Source of the DNA: Pseudoalteromonas apostichopi
Lineage (GTDB): Bacteria > Pseudomonadota > Gammaproteobacteria > Enterobacterales > Alteromonadaceae
DNA length: 64,000 nucleotides
Assembly (NCBI RefSeq): GCF_030297135.1
Contig: NZ_AP028065.1
Coordinates: 2,852,001 to 2,916,000, forward strand
Reading direction: 5' to 3'
Shown here: positions 9,980 to 19,048 of the stretch, in pieces
How positions within the stretch are numbered: position 1 is the stretch's first letter
Layout: each line of letters begins with the position of its first letter
Program-made: the position numbers and the translations under genes
Notes under the pieces: model-generated
Database searches by the model: none
The model's input: only the letters and a program-made list of their open reading frames with translations
What the model was told of the DNA's origin: nothing

Positions 9980-10091
9980 TTGGTGTGATATCTGAGTAAC
10001 AGAACAATGTGATCTACTCGAGTGGCTTTTATTGAGCTCGTAGATCGCATAAAATGCCCCGTCATTTAGTACAGTAGGTAAATAGAGCATT

Positions 10092-10886
10092 ATGCGAGTA
10101 GCACTTGGAGTAGAATACAACGGCGCGCGTTACAGTGGTTGGCAACGTCAATCACACGTCAATAGCGTACAACAAGAAGTAGAAACGGCGTTGTCGCGTA
10201 TTTGTAATCATCCAGTCGAAATTGTTTGTGCAGGCCGCACCGATGCGGGTGTACATGGCACCGGGCAAGTGATCCATTTTGATACTCACGCTGAGCGTGA
10301 AATGGTCGCGTTCACTATGGGTATGAATACCTTACTGCCAAAAGATATTGCTATTCGCTTTGCCCAGCCTGTAAGCGAAGACTTTCACGCTCGTTTTAGT
10401 GCTACAGCTCGTCGCTACCGCTATGTGATTTATAATTACACCTATCGCGGCGCTATCATGAGTGAAGGGGTGACACACTTTCATCACCCATTAGACGAAA
10501 CTAAAATGCAAGAAGCCTGTCAGTATTTAATAGGCGAGCATGACTTTACTTCGTTTAGAGCACTACATTGCCAAGCAAATACAGCAAATCGTACTATTCA
10601 CCACCTGTCGGTAAAACGCCAAGGTGATTATGTGATTATTGATATTAAAGCCAATGCGTTTTTACATCACATGGTACGAAACATCACAGGGTGTTTGATG
10701 GACATTGGTCTTCATAAGCATGAACCCGTGTGGTTAAAAGAATTACTCGATTTAAAAGAGCGCGCTAAGGCAAGTGCGACAGCGAAAGCTGCTGGCCTTT
10801 ACTTAGTTGACGTGGATTACCCAGAACATTTTGGCATTCCTAAAACACCATTAGGGCCTTTGTTTTTACCTGATTCAGACAGTTAG
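10092..10886 (+). CDS. truA: tRNA pseudouridine(38-40) synthase TruA
   Basis: Converts uridines 38, 39 and 40 of tRNA anticodon stem-loops to pseudouridine. The catalytic motif GRTDAGVHG is present with Asp51 as nucleophile (Asp60 in E. coli). At 264 residues the length is normal. It begins the conserved truA-accD-folC-dedD-cvpA-purF order; dedA, which lies between truA and accD in E. coli, is absent here. Confidence 0.96.
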   Translation: MRVALGVEYNGARYSGWQRQSHVNSVQQEVETALSRICNHPVEIVCAGRTDAGVHGTGQVIHFDTHAEREMVAFTMGMNTLLPKDIAIRFAQPVSEDFHARFSATARRYRYVIYNYTYRGAIMSEGVTHFHHPLDETKMQEACQYLIGEHDFTSFRALHCQANTANRTIHHLSVKRQGDYVIIDIKANAFLHHMVRNITGCLMDIGLHKHEPVWLKELLDLKERAKASATAKAAGLYLVDVDYPEHFGIPKTPLGPLFLPDSDS

Positions 10887-10920
10887 ACTTTAGTAGACTA
10901 CTACTAAGACCAGTTTTTTA
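10887..10920 (+). terminator. Possible terminator after truA
   Basis: TTAGTAG-ACTA-CTACTAA can form a seven-pair hairpin, followed by AAGACCAG and then six T. The stem is AT-rich and the T run is offset by several bases, so this is a weak candidate. Confidence 0.4.
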
Positions 10921-11044
10921 TATCGTCTGCGGGTAATTCATGTTTTAATTGAAAAAATCTGTCTGTTTATTTGTTATCAGAAACACAAGTGAGTGTTTCC
11001 AATTAAACAGACTGCGACACAGAACAGCATTAAGAGAGTTGCAA

Positions 11045-11920
11045 ATGAGTTGGTTAGAAAAAATCTTACCTAAAACGACTAAATCGTCAGGTCGTAAAGA
11101 AATCCCTGAAGGGGTTTGGGCTAAGTGTACAGACTGTGATTCAATTTTATATAAAGCAGAATTAGAAAAAGCACTCAACGTGTGTCCTAAGTGTGATCAC
11201 CACATGCGTTTAAGTGGCCGTAAACGTCTTGAAAACTTTTTAGACGATGCTGATCGTCAAGAACTTGGTGCAGAGCACGAACCAAAAGACGTATTAAAGT
11301 TTAAAGATTCTAAAAAATACTCTGACCGTATTACCCAAGCACAAAAAGCAAGCGGCGAAAAAGACGCACTTGTGGCAATGAAAGGCCGTTTAAAAGGCAT
11401 TCCTGTTGCTGCTGTTGCTTTTGAGTTCTCGTTTATGGGTGGTTCAATGGCGTCAGTAGTAGGTGCTCGTTTTGTTGAAGCTGTAGACCAATGTTTAGAG
11501 CACGACATGCCACTTATTTGTTTCTCTGCATCAGGCGGTGCACGTATGCAAGAAGCACTTATGTCATTAATGCAAATGGCTAAAACAAGTGCTGCGCTTG
11601 CGAAAATGAGCGAAAAAGGCTTACCGTTTATTTCAGTATTAACTGATCCAACAATGGGTGGTGTATCTGCATCACTGGCAATGCTTGGTGATGTAAACGT
11701 TGCTGAACCTAAAGCGCTTATCGGTTTTGCGGGTCCTCGCGTAATCGAGCAAACAGTACGTGAAACGCTTCCTGAAGGTTTCCAACGCAGTGAATTCTTG
11801 CTAGAGCACGGTGCAATCGACATGATTGTTGACCGTCGTGAAATGCGTGACACCCTTGCACGTATCTTAGCGAAATTTATGAACTTGCCTTCTACTGAAC
11901 AAGAGCATAGAGTAGCGTAA
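11045..11920 (+). CDS. accD: Acetyl-CoA carboxylase carboxyltransferase beta subunit
   Basis: Beta half of the carboxyltransferase that moves CO2 from biotin to acetyl-CoA, the first committed step of fatty acid synthesis. The N-terminal zinc ribbon is intact: Cys28, Cys31, Cys47 and Cys50. The crotonase-like carboxyltransferase fold follows (GARMQEAL, PTMGGVSASLAMLGD). The reading frame is open further upstream, but the ATG at 11045 gives the family start MSWLEK and has a GAGAG site in front. The protein is 291 residues, normal for the family. Confidence 0.96.
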   Translation: MSWLEKILPKTTKSSGRKEIPEGVWAKCTDCDSILYKAELEKALNVCPKCDHHMRLSGRKRLENFLDDADRQELGAEHEPKDVLKFKDSKKYSDRITQAQKASGEKDALVAMKGRLKGIPVAAVAFEFSFMGGSMASVVGARFVEAVDQCLEHDMPLICFSASGGARMQEALMSLMQMAKTSAALAKMSEKGLPFISVLTDPTMGGVSASLAMLGDVNVAEPKALIGFAGPRVIEQTVRETLPEGFQRSEFLLEHGAIDMIVDRREMRDTLARILAKFMNLPSTEQEHRVA

Positions 11921-11945
11921 ATTTCAGCTTAACTGATTAAACGCT

Positions 11946-13211
11946 ATGACAGAAATCCTTCCTAGCCAATCATCAAGCCTTGATGATTGGCTTTGTTATT
12001 TAGAAAATGTCCATCCTGCCAATATCGAAATGGGTTTAGAGCGCGTAGAACGCGTGGCAAACCAAGTAGGTTTACTTGATACATCAAGCAAAATAATCCT
12101 TATTGCAGGCACTAACGGTAAAGGGACCACTGCCCGTTGCCTAGAAAGCTTATTACTTGCACAGGGTTTTAGTGTGGGTACTTATGCTTCGCCGCATCTT
12201 ATTCGTTACAACGAGCGCGTACGTATTAATGGCCAAGAGCTTGATGATCAATTCCATGTTGATGCTTTTGATATGCTAGAAAAAGGCCGTGCTGACACGC
12301 AACTAACTTATTTTGAGTACGGTACCTTAGGTGCACTGGCTATTTTTAAACGTCACGCCGTTGATTATGTACTGTTAGAAGTCGGCCTTGGTGGTCGTTA
12401 CGATGCCACTAATATCGTTAAACCACATGCTTGTGTGATCACCACCATAGATTTAGACCATAAAGAATATCTAGGTGATACCCGTGAACTTGTTGGTTAC
12501 GATAAAGCTGGCATTTTCCGCACCAATACGCCTGCTATTGTTGGCGATTTAGCCATTCCACACACAGTAACTGATTATGGCAACGAAATTAACGCTGATA
12601 TGGTGCTATCAGGTCGTGACTTCATATTCACAGAAGACAGTGAAGGCTTTAAATGGCAGTACCAAGATAAAGACTGGCGCTTAGCTAAGCCTGCGATCCC
12701 TTGTCAAAATGCAGCAACCGCGTTGACCTTACTAGCAAAACTTGACCTACTGCCAAGCGAGCAACAAGTGCGTGACTGCTTAGCTAACCTTATTGTCGAA
12801 GGTCGCTTTCAGCAGTTAAGTGAGCAACCGCTTATTTTTACCGATGTTGCGCATAATCCTGAATCTGCTCGATATTTGGCACGCAAATTAAGCGTGTATA
12901 AAGATCAAGGGTTTAAAATTCATGCATTAGTCGCTATGCTTGCAGATAAAGATAAGGTGGCTGCTATGTCGGCCATGGCGAATGTTGTTGATCAGTGGTC
13001 GTTAGCAAGCTTAGATTGTTTCCGTGGAGACAAGGTTGAGAATCTTGCTAAAGCATTAGCCGAAACCGCATCAACAGCGCCAAGCACGCACTATGCGAGT
13101 GTTGAAACTGCGCTAGATACGTTATTACCAAATGTCGATGAAAACACGTTAGTGATTGTGTTTGGTTCATTTATAACTGTGGCTGCAGCCATCAATTACT
13201 TTAAAAAATAG
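11946..13211 (+). CDS. folC: Bifunctional folylpolyglutamate/dihydrofolate synthase
   Basis: Mur-ligase-family enzyme that adds glutamate to dihydropteroate and to folates using ATP. The P-loop AGTNGKGTT lies near residues 54-62, and the family blocks SPHLIRYNERVRING and LLEVGLGGRYDATN follow. At 421 residues the length is standard. It lies 25 bases after accD and 11 bases before dedD, with no terminator in between, so the genes probably form one operon. Confidence 0.96.
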   Translation: MTEILPSQSSSLDDWLCYLENVHPANIEMGLERVERVANQVGLLDTSSKIILIAGTNGKGTTARCLESLLLAQGFSVGTYASPHLIRYNERVRINGQELDDQFHVDAFDMLEKGRADTQLTYFEYGTLGALAIFKRHAVDYVLLEVGLGGRYDATNIVKPHACVITTIDLDHKEYLGDTRELVGYDKAGIFRTNTPAIVGDLAIPHTVTDYGNEINADMVLSGRDFIFTEDSEGFKWQYQDKDWRLAKPAIPCQNAATALTLLAKLDLLPSEQQVRDCLANLIVEGRFQQLSEQPLIFTDVAHNPESARYLARKLSVYKDQGFKIHALVAMLADKDKVAAMSAMANVVDQWSLASLDCFRGDKVENLAKALAETASTAPSTHYASVETALDTLLPNVDENTLVIVFGSFITVAAAINYFKK

Positions 13212-13222
13212 AGAGGAAATCG

Positions 13223-13876
13223 GTGAACGCAGGGTTTATTAATCGCTTAGTAGGAACCACGATTGTGGTTGTGGCGGCTATTGTCTTCATCCCAAACATT
13301 TTGGATGGTGAAAAGGTTCATTATAAAGAAGGCTTTAAAGCAATTCCTGAACGTCCTGAGTTCACTACCATTGACTTGCAAGAGGCGATTGATAATAAAG
13401 TATCTTCAGCGGAGCAACCTTCGCAAATTTCGGTTGAAGATATTCAAGCAAAGGATACTGAACTTGTTACTAATGAAACCCAGCAAATTGATGATGCGCC
13501 GAAAATGGTTGAAGCCTCAACAGATGAGCCTGTCATTACCAAAGCTGAGCCAAAAGTTGTAGTGCAAGAACCAGCAAAGCCAATCGCTAAAACCCCAGAG
13601 CCAACTCGTAAGCCAGAAGAGAACCTCACACAAATGGCTTATGTCATTCAGCTGGGGAGTTTTTCCCACGCACCTAATGTGAAATCACTACAGGAAAAAT
13701 TAAAAGCGAATGGTTTCAAAACCTTCACTCGGCCAGTCAAAACCCCGAACGGCACACTTACAAAAGTCTTTGTAGGCCCTTCACTTAGCAAGAAAGAGTT
13801 AGAGAGTAAGCTTACTGAGTTAAAGCAGTTAACCAAGTTAAATGGCAAAGTTACTCAGTTTGAAATTACAAAATGA
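13223..13876 (+). CDS. dedD: DedD, SPOR-domain division protein
   Basis: Inner-membrane protein (217 aa) with an N-terminal transmembrane helix at about residues 8-24, a long acidic, Pro/Lys-containing periplasmic linker, and a C-terminal SPOR domain from about residue 138 that in E. coli binds denuded glycan strands at the septum. The start is GTG at 13223 with a GAGAGGAAAT site upstream. Order and size agree with E. coli dedD. Confidence 0.9.
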   Translation: MNAGFINRLVGTTIVVVAAIVFIPNILDGEKVHYKEGFKAIPERPEFTTIDLQEAIDNKVSSAEQPSQISVEDIQAKDTELVTNETQQIDDAPKMVEASTDEPVITKAEPKVVVQEPAKPIAKTPEPTRKPEENLTQMAYVIQLGSFSHAPNVKSLQEKLKANGFKTFTRPVKTPNGTLTKVFVGPSLSKKELESKLTELKQLTKLNGKVTQFEITK

Positions 13877-13887
13877 TCTGGCAAAGG

Positions 13888-14149
13888 ATACCCAAACTAC
13901 CTGTGGATCCAAGTTTCAGCACTATTACAGGGATTAAAACTCAGGGCTTGGCATTCAAGTAGTAGGTACCTTTCAAATTGCTACAACGCAGTAGTGGAAG
14001 CCCTGTGAAGCGCCCGAAGGGCATGGCTAAAACGCATTTATTCTGCGTTATTGATTTTGACAAGGGGACACCATTCCCTACAATCAATGCCTTGCCTAAA
14101 TGCGTTTTATCTCATGCTGAATTCTTGCATCCACAGGTGGTTTGGGTAT
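13888..14149. repeat. 262-bp palindromic element with nested hairpins
   Basis: This fills most of the 308-base gap between dedD and cvpA. Its ends are inverted repeats of 26 bases (13888-13913 and 14124-14149) with 24 matches. Inside are a CAGGGCTT/AAGCCCTG pair (13942-13949, 13998-14005), a GCCC-GAA-GGGC hairpin (14012-14022), a perfect 13-base pair TAAAACGCATTTA (14028-14040 with 14097-14109), and within that ATTGATT/AATCAAT (14050-14056, 14082-14088). No coding frame is supported. The form suggests a non-autonomous mobile repeat (MITE-like) or a structured intergenic element. Confidence 0.75.
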
Positions 14150-14184
14150 AGAATGCGCCCCAAATTAACGACTAGTTGGTTCTT

Positions 14185-14679
14185 ATGATCTGGGTTGATT
14201 ACGCCGTACTTGGTATTATTGCACTATCCACTATCATCGGCTTAATACGTGGCTTTGTAAAAGAAGCAATGTCATTAGCTGTATGGGCTGGCGCATTTAT
14301 CATCTCTAGCTTGTTTTACCAATATTTAGCATCCTTCCTAACAAGTATTTCAGAACCCCTTTTAAGAAATGCAGCCGCAATAGCCATATTATTCTTTGCG
14401 ACACTCCTGTTGGGTGGGTTACTAAACTATATTTTAGGTGAACTTGTACAACGTACTGGTTTATCTGGCACAGACCGTGTGTTCGGCATAGTGTTTGGTG
14501 CTCTTCGTGGCGTGTTGGTCGTAAGCGCGTTACTCTTCTTTCTTGATGCTTTTACCGGTGCACCTAATACGCATTGGTGGGGCAACTCTATTTTGATTCC
14601 AGAATTTGGCTTTGTTGTTGAGTGGTTCTTCTCGTACCTCGAAAACAACTCGAGCTTTTTAAATTCTGTAAACCGTTAA
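14185..14679 (+). CDS. cvpA: CvpA family membrane protein
   Basis: Inner-membrane protein needed for colicin V production in E. coli, otherwise of uncertain function. It has four predicted membrane helices in 164 residues and the typical start MIWVDYAVLGII. The ATG at 14185 is preferred over the upstream TTG because it gives the family N-terminus. It is 18 bases before purF, the conserved pairing. The palindromic repeat element ends 35 bases upstream, so the natural promoter or operon link has been altered or replaced here. Confidence 0.92.
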   Translation: MIWVDYAVLGIIALSTIIGLIRGFVKEAMSLAVWAGAFIISSLFYQYLASFLTSISEPLLRNAAAIAILFFATLLLGGLLNYILGELVQRTGLSGTDRVFGIVFGALRGVLVVSALLFFLDAFTGAPNTHWWGNSILIPEFGFVVEWFFSYLENNSSFLNSVNR

Positions 14680-14697
14680 TCGGCGAGGATAAATTTA

Positions 14698-16224
14698 ATG
14701 TGTGGTATCGTTGGCATAGTCGGAACTTCTCCTGTTAATCAGGCGTTATATGACGGCTTAACTGTTTTGCAACACCGCGGTCAAGATGCAGCTGGCATCA
14801 TTACCATTGAAAACAACACGTTTAGCTTACGTAAAGCCAATGGCCTAGTAAAAGACGTATTTCATACCCGTCATATGAAACGTCTGCAAGGTACAATTGG
14901 TATTGGCCATGTTCGCTACCCGACAGCTGGTTCTTCTAGCTCGTCAGAAGCGCAACCTTTCTATGTTAACTCGCCATTTGGTATCGCACTTGCGCACAAT
15001 GGTAACTTAACAAACGCAGAAGCATTAAAGCAGCAACTATTTTCAGAAGCTCGCCGTCATGTTAATACAACGTCTGACTCTGAAATTTTACTTAACATCA
15101 TGGCGCATGAGTTAAGTAAATCAAACAAGCTGAAACTTGATGCGGAAGATATCTTCACTGCGGTAACTGAAGTTAATAATAAAGTAACAGGTGGCTATGC
15201 AACGATTGCGATGATCATTGGTCATGGTATTGTTGCATTTCGTGACCCTAACGGCATTCGCCCACTGGTTTTTGGTAAGCGCGAAACAGCAAACGGTACT
15301 GAGTACATGTTTGCATCAGAAAGCGTTGCTTTAAAAACCGACGGCTTTGAGTTTGTTCGTGATGTTGCACCAGGTGAAGCAATTTACGTAACTGAAGATG
15401 GTCAGCTGTTCTCACAATCGTGTGCTGAAAAAGCAACTTACGCACCGTGTATCTTTGAGTTCGTTTACTTTGCGCGCCCAGATTCAACGATTGACCGTAT
15501 GTCTGTTTATGCAACACGTGTAAACATGGGAACTAAGTTAGGTGAAAAAATTGCACGTGAATGGGCTGATAAAGACATCGACGTTGTCATTCCTATCCCT
15601 GAAACATCATGTGATGTAGCGCTTGAGATTGCCTCTGCTCTTAACCTGCCATACCGCCAAGGTTTCGTTAAAAATCGCTACATTGGTCGTACGTTCATCA
15701 TGCCAGGCCAAGAAATGCGTAAGAAGTCAGTTCGTCAAAAACTGAATGCCATTGACCGCGAGTTCAAGGGTAAAAACGTATTACTTGTTGATGATTCAAT
15801 TGTGCGTGGTACAACGTCAGCACAAATCGTTGAGATGGCTCGTGAGTCAGGTGCGAAGAACGTTTACTTCGCTTCAGCTGCGCCAGAGATTCGTTTCCCG
15901 AACGTTTATGGTATCGACATGCCATCGGCAGCTGAGCTAATTGCTCATGGCCGTGAAGTTGAAGATATCAACGCAAGCATTGGTGCAGATGGTCTTATCT
16001 ATCAATCGCTAGATGACTTAATCTCGGCAGTAAGCCAAGAAAATCCAGAAATCACCCGTTTTGAAACATCAGTATTTGATGGTCAATACATCACTGGTGA
16101 TATCGACCAAGACTACCTGAACCACATTGACCGTTTACGTAATGATTCAGCGAAATCAACGCGTGAAAATGCGATGTCTGCGAGTTTAGAGTTACACAAT
16201 CAAGAAGAAAACAGCGCTGATTAA
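14698..16224 (+). CDS. purF: Amidophosphoribosyltransferase
   Basis: First enzyme of purine synthesis: makes 5-phosphoribosylamine from PRPP and glutamine. Cys2 (MCGIVG) is the Ntn-type glutaminase nucleophile, exposed after removal of Met1. The C-terminal phosphoribosyltransferase domain shows the PRPP motif VLLVDDSIVRGTTS near residues 360-373. At 508 residues it matches E. coli PurF (505). A GAGGA site lies eight bases before the ATG. No convincing PurR operator was seen upstream of cvpA or purF. Confidence 0.97.
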   Translation: MCGIVGIVGTSPVNQALYDGLTVLQHRGQDAAGIITIENNTFSLRKANGLVKDVFHTRHMKRLQGTIGIGHVRYPTAGSSSSSEAQPFYVNSPFGIALAHNGNLTNAEALKQQLFSEARRHVNTTSDSEILLNIMAHELSKSNKLKLDAEDIFTAVTEVNNKVTGGYATIAMIIGHGIVAFRDPNGIRPLVFGKRETANGTEYMFASESVALKTDGFEFVRDVAPGEAIYVTEDGQLFSQSCAEKATYAPCIFEFVYFARPDSTIDRMSVYATRVNMGTKLGEKIAREWADKDIDVVIPIPETSCDVALEIASALNLPYRQGFVKNRYIGRTFIMPGQEMRKKSVRQKLNAIDREFKGKNVLLVDDSIVRGTTSAQIVEMARESGAKNVYFASAAPEIRFPNVYGIDMPSAAELIAHGREVEDINASIGADGLIYQSLDDLISAVSQENPEITRFETSVFDGQYITGDIDQDYLNHIDRLRNDSAKSTRENAMSASLELHNQEENSAD

Positions 16225-16244
16225 TCAGTCCTGATTTGATTGAT

Positions 16245-16275
16245 ATAAAAAAGGAGCTAAACAGCTCCTTTTTTG
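16245..16275. terminator. Bidirectional terminator between purF and the HdeD-like gene
   Basis: AAGGAGCT-AAAC-AGCTCCTT stem (16251-16270) flanked by an A run on the left and T run on the right. It serves the convergent genes on both sides. Confidence 0.9.
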
Positions 16276-16277
16276 TT

Positions 16278-16829
16278 TTATATTTGAGAGTGTTGCATTT
16301 TTTTCAGCTTAAGTGCTAATAGTACCATCATTATGCCAAACACGATGGCGTAGCTGGCAACGAGCCAAAGCAGGGTGATTATGCCCGCGCCAGGGTTAAA
16401 TATCAGATATCCACCAAAGATAATCGAAATAATACCGCTGCCAATTAACAGCCACTCATTAGTGATTTCTTTGCGTAGTTTACTGGCAATAACAATCTCA
16501 ATCACACCAATAGCAATAGCCCATGCGGCAATAAAGTACAGCATTAAGATAGCCGTTACGTTGGGAGCAAACAGGGTCACAAGTGCAGCTGCAATTGAAA
16601 TTAGACCACCAACTAATAGCATCCACCAAAGTGGGTTTTCATTTTTTGAAGCAATAGCTAACCAAGTTCTAATGGCACCATCGACAAAAAAGTAAGCGGC
16701 GAAAATAAACATCAAAATCGCTAATGAGGCTTCTGGGGCAAACCAACCACAAATACCAAAAATGATAGCGATGACACCGTGGATCATTAATGATGACCAA
16801 TGGGGGATTAGTGAACTTGAAATCTGCAT
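16278..16829 (-). CDS. HdeD/DUF308 family membrane protein
   Basis: 183-residue integral membrane protein with six hydrophobic segments in paired repeats and the recurring pattern G(S)LISIxxAxxxLF/IIFGGYLIFNPGAGI of the HdeD/DUF308 family. In E. coli HdeD contributes to acid resistance at high cell density; the role here is unknown. It is monocistronic, transcribed against purF, and shares the bidirectional terminator. The start ATG at 16829 follows a GGAAAACG stretch. Confidence 0.82.
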   Translation of the reverse strand: MQISSSLIPHWSSLMIHGVIAIIFGICGWFAPEASLAILMFIFAAYFFVDGAIRTWLAIASKNENPLWWMLLVGGLISIAAALVTLFAPNVTAILMLYFIAAWAIAIGVIEIVIASKLRKEITNEWLLIGSGIISIIFGGYLIFNPGAGIITLLWLVASYAIVFGIMMVLLALKLKKMQHSQI

Positions 16830-16985
16830 TATCGTTTTCCTTTGCTTTAGTCTCTATATAACTAACATCTCAGCGCTTACTTGCAAAGATTTTTAATTAT
16901 TTTTTGTACAGTTACACAAACCGTGCTCTAATTTAATTAGCTGATTATTTCAGCGATTTAATGTTTATAAGACAAGGAACAAAGT

Positions 16986-18680
16986 GTGAGCCGTTGTAAT
17001 ACAAAGTTTTCATTACAATTTAGTAAGTTATTAGTGTGTTTTTTACTGTTGTTCAATGCGCCATTATGGGCAACAACCACACCTGAAGTTACCGTTAAGT
17101 CCTTAATAGATAAAGACAACAAGGAAGAGCAAAGTGAACAAAAAGCAGCTAAGCAAGAGCCTGAAGTCAGTTCTCCTGCAGCCAGCGAAGAAAAAGAAAC
17201 GGCTTTAGAGGATGATTTACCTTTCGACACATATGGTCGAATGACACCAAGAAGTTCAATGCAGGGTTACTTGAAAGCGGCCAGAGCTCGTGACTTTGAA
17301 CGGGCTGCTCAGTATCTTGATTTTCGAAATTTACCTAAGGATGTGTCTATTATAGGGCAGCTTCAACTAGCTGAGAACTTATCTGTAGTACTTGATCGTA
17401 CACTCTGGGTCGACATTGATAACTTAAGTAATAAACCCGAAGGAAAACAAAAAGAAAGTGTGCCAAGTTATCGTGATTTAGTGGGGGAAATCTCAACCTC
17501 ACAAGGTACTGTGCAAATCTTATTACAGTTGATTCCAGACCCAGAAAGTGGCAATCGCATCTGGAAAATATCGAATGCGACGGTAAGCCAAATTCCCTTA
17601 TTGACGAAAGAGTATGGCTATAGCCATGTCGGCGAGTGGTTATATAAAAACTTGCCAGATGTTGAGTTTTTAGGTGTGCTACTTTGGCAATGGGTATATT
17701 TTGTTTTTAGTTTTTTGCTTTTCCTTGCAATAGCAATCATCTTGACGCGTATTATTACTTTTATACTTGCCCATTTAAAAGTGCCAGTCGAAAAAGATGT
17801 GATAGCGTTCATCAATGGGCCAGTTTGCTTATTGCTGGCTGTATTTATGTCGCGTTCTTTGAGTGATCAGTCGAATGTAACGATTGCTGTACTCGCTTTA
17901 TTTCATGGTGCAACAGTACTTTTGATTGCATGGGGTTGGATATGCCTTCGTACAGTTGACATAGTGAAGCATAGACTTGGTCAGCGCTTCATTAAGCAAG
18001 ATAGGCCCCAAGTGGTTTTTTTACTTCGCCCAATTAGTAACGTTGTAAAAACCTCAATTGTAATTATCTTGCTATTTATGTGGTTTGAAAACTTAGGATT
18101 CAATGCCACAACGCTATTAGCTGGTTTAGGGATCGGTGGTTTAGCCATCGCGCTGGCTGCGCAAAAAACGGTGGAAAATATTATAGCGGCCATCACACTT
18201 TATATTTCAGCACCAGTTAAAATTGGCAGTTTATGTAAATTTGGTAGCCAGCTAGGCACAATTGAAGAAATAGGACTGAGAGCAACTCGAATTCGCACTC
18301 TTGACCGCTCTGTAATATATGTGGCGAATGCAAAGTTCGTTGATATGCAGCTTGAGAATGTTTCTGAAAGAGAGCGTATTTCTTATAGGCCGAAATTGAT
18401 GCTCAGTGCGAATACCAAGCAACAAAATCTAATCTCGTTTATGCAAGCCCTAAGAGAGCTTTTAGAACAACATAAACATATCGCCTTTGAGCCTTGCAGG
18501 GTTCGTTTTAAAGCTTTCTCGCCTTGGGCTTTACAAGTGGATGTACTAAGCTACGTAGAGACTGTCGACTTTGCATTTTATATGGAAGTAATAGAAGAAT
18601 TAAACTTAGCAATTTTAGGCTTATTAAATGAGCATGAGTGCGAATTAGCTAATCCAGAATTCGCACGTGTAACTGATTAG
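16986..18680 (+). CDS. MscS-type mechanosensitive channel
   Basis: 564-residue inner-membrane channel. Order: signal peptide (about 1-28), acidic low-complexity segment, a periplasmic domain to about residue 210, four to five membrane helices (about 225-400), then the MscS pore helix and beta domain with the Gly/Ala-rich signature LGIGGLAIALAAQKTVEN and the following SAPVKIG block. The start is GTG at 16986, placed seven bases after AAGGA. Longer than E. coli MscS (286), closer to YnaI/YbdG-like or extended periplasmic-domain forms. Probably opens under membrane tension to release osmolytes. Confidence 0.85.
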   Translation: MSRCNTKFSLQFSKLLVCFLLLFNAPLWATTTPEVTVKSLIDKDNKEEQSEQKAAKQEPEVSSPAASEEKETALEDDLPFDTYGRMTPRSSMQGYLKAARARDFERAAQYLDFRNLPKDVSIIGQLQLAENLSVVLDRTLWVDIDNLSNKPEGKQKESVPSYRDLVGEISTSQGTVQILLQLIPDPESGNRIWKISNATVSQIPLLTKEYGYSHVGEWLYKNLPDVEFLGVLLWQWVYFVFSFLLFLAIAIILTRIITFILAHLKVPVEKDVIAFINGPVCLLLAVFMSRSLSDQSNVTIAVLALFHGATVLLIAWGWICLRTVDIVKHRLGQRFIKQDRPQVVFLLRPISNVVKTSIVIILLFMWFENLGFNATTLLAGLGIGGLAIALAAQKTVENIIAAITLYISAPVKIGSLCKFGSQLGTIEEIGLRATRIRTLDRSVIYVANAKFVDMQLENVSERERISYRPKLMLSANTKQQNLISFMQALRELLEQHKHIAFEPCRVRFKAFSPWALQVDVLSYVETVDFAFYMEVIEELNLAILGLLNEHECELANPEFARVTD

Positions 18681-18755
18681 TTGCTAAAAAAGGGGTAAAT
18701 GAAAGTGGCTCTCATTTGTGCATGATGTCTACACATTGTCGTGATTAGATGGACA

Positions 18756-18767
18756 GGACATATGTCC
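18756..18767. promoter_or_regulatory. Perfect palindrome GGACATATGTCC, possible operator
   Basis: A 12-base perfect palindrome about 115 bases upstream of the predicted -10 of the TonB-dependent receptor gene and about 75 bases after the MscS-type gene. It could be the site of a dimeric regulator. I cannot assign it to a known factor. Confidence 0.35.
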
Positions 18768-18879
18768 GCTTTAATCAAAAATAATTGCATAAAATCTTCT
18801 AAATGCGGCGATGTTGCCGCTAATTGTTGTAAAATAATTGTATATTTATAATTTTTAATGCAGTAAAAGTGTCATAAAG

Positions 18880-18888
18880 TGTTATAAT
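18880..18888 (+). promoter_or_regulatory. Extended -10 promoter element for the TonB-dependent receptor
   Basis: TGTTATAAT matches the TGnTATAAT extended -10 consensus exactly. There is no good -35 hexamer at 16-18 bases, as is common for extended -10 promoters. Transcription would start near 18895, giving a leader of about 150 bases. Confidence 0.5.
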
Positions 18889-19048
18889 CGTCAGCGTTCG
18901 TTCAGCCTCTTTACTTCGTTTTGCACTCTCGATTAAGAGGTCCGCGCAGCTTATTACAAGGCGCGAAAAATTGGCCGAGCCCGTCAAATGAATTGACGCA
19001 ACATCATCACCGTTGAATAAGAGTGCATAAAAAAGGTTAAAACCCGAC

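Larger units (their letters stand above)
18681..19048. other. 368-base intergenic region before the TonB-dependent receptor
   Basis: No coding frame is supported. It contains a perfect 12-base palindrome (18756-18767), a GCGGC/GCCGC hairpin (18805-18820), an extended -10 element (18880-18888) and a leader of about 150 bases before the receptor ATG. The leader has a CCTCTT/AAGAGG inverted repeat but matches no riboswitch I recognise. Confidence 0.6.

Noticed and set aside
11257..11853. 198-codon open frame antisense to accD
   Set aside because: It lies wholly opposite the well-conserved accD, has low-complexity Ser/Ala/Ile composition and no ribosome binding site; it is a shadow of codon usage.
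13888..14149. tRNA, small RNA gene or CRISPR-like array in the dedD-cvpA gap
   Set aside because: The hairpins do not form a cloverleaf, and there are no regularly spaced direct repeats; an inverted-repeat element explains the structure better.
14150..14184. PurR operator before cvpA-purF
   Set aside because: No match to the ACGCAAACGTTTTCGT-type site was found in or beside this short gap; TAAAACGCATTTA belongs to the repeat element.
18889..19048. Known riboswitch in the TonB-dependent receptor leader
   Set aside because: I could not find the conserved core of a cobalamin (B12 box) or other known riboswitch; only a short inverted repeat is visible.
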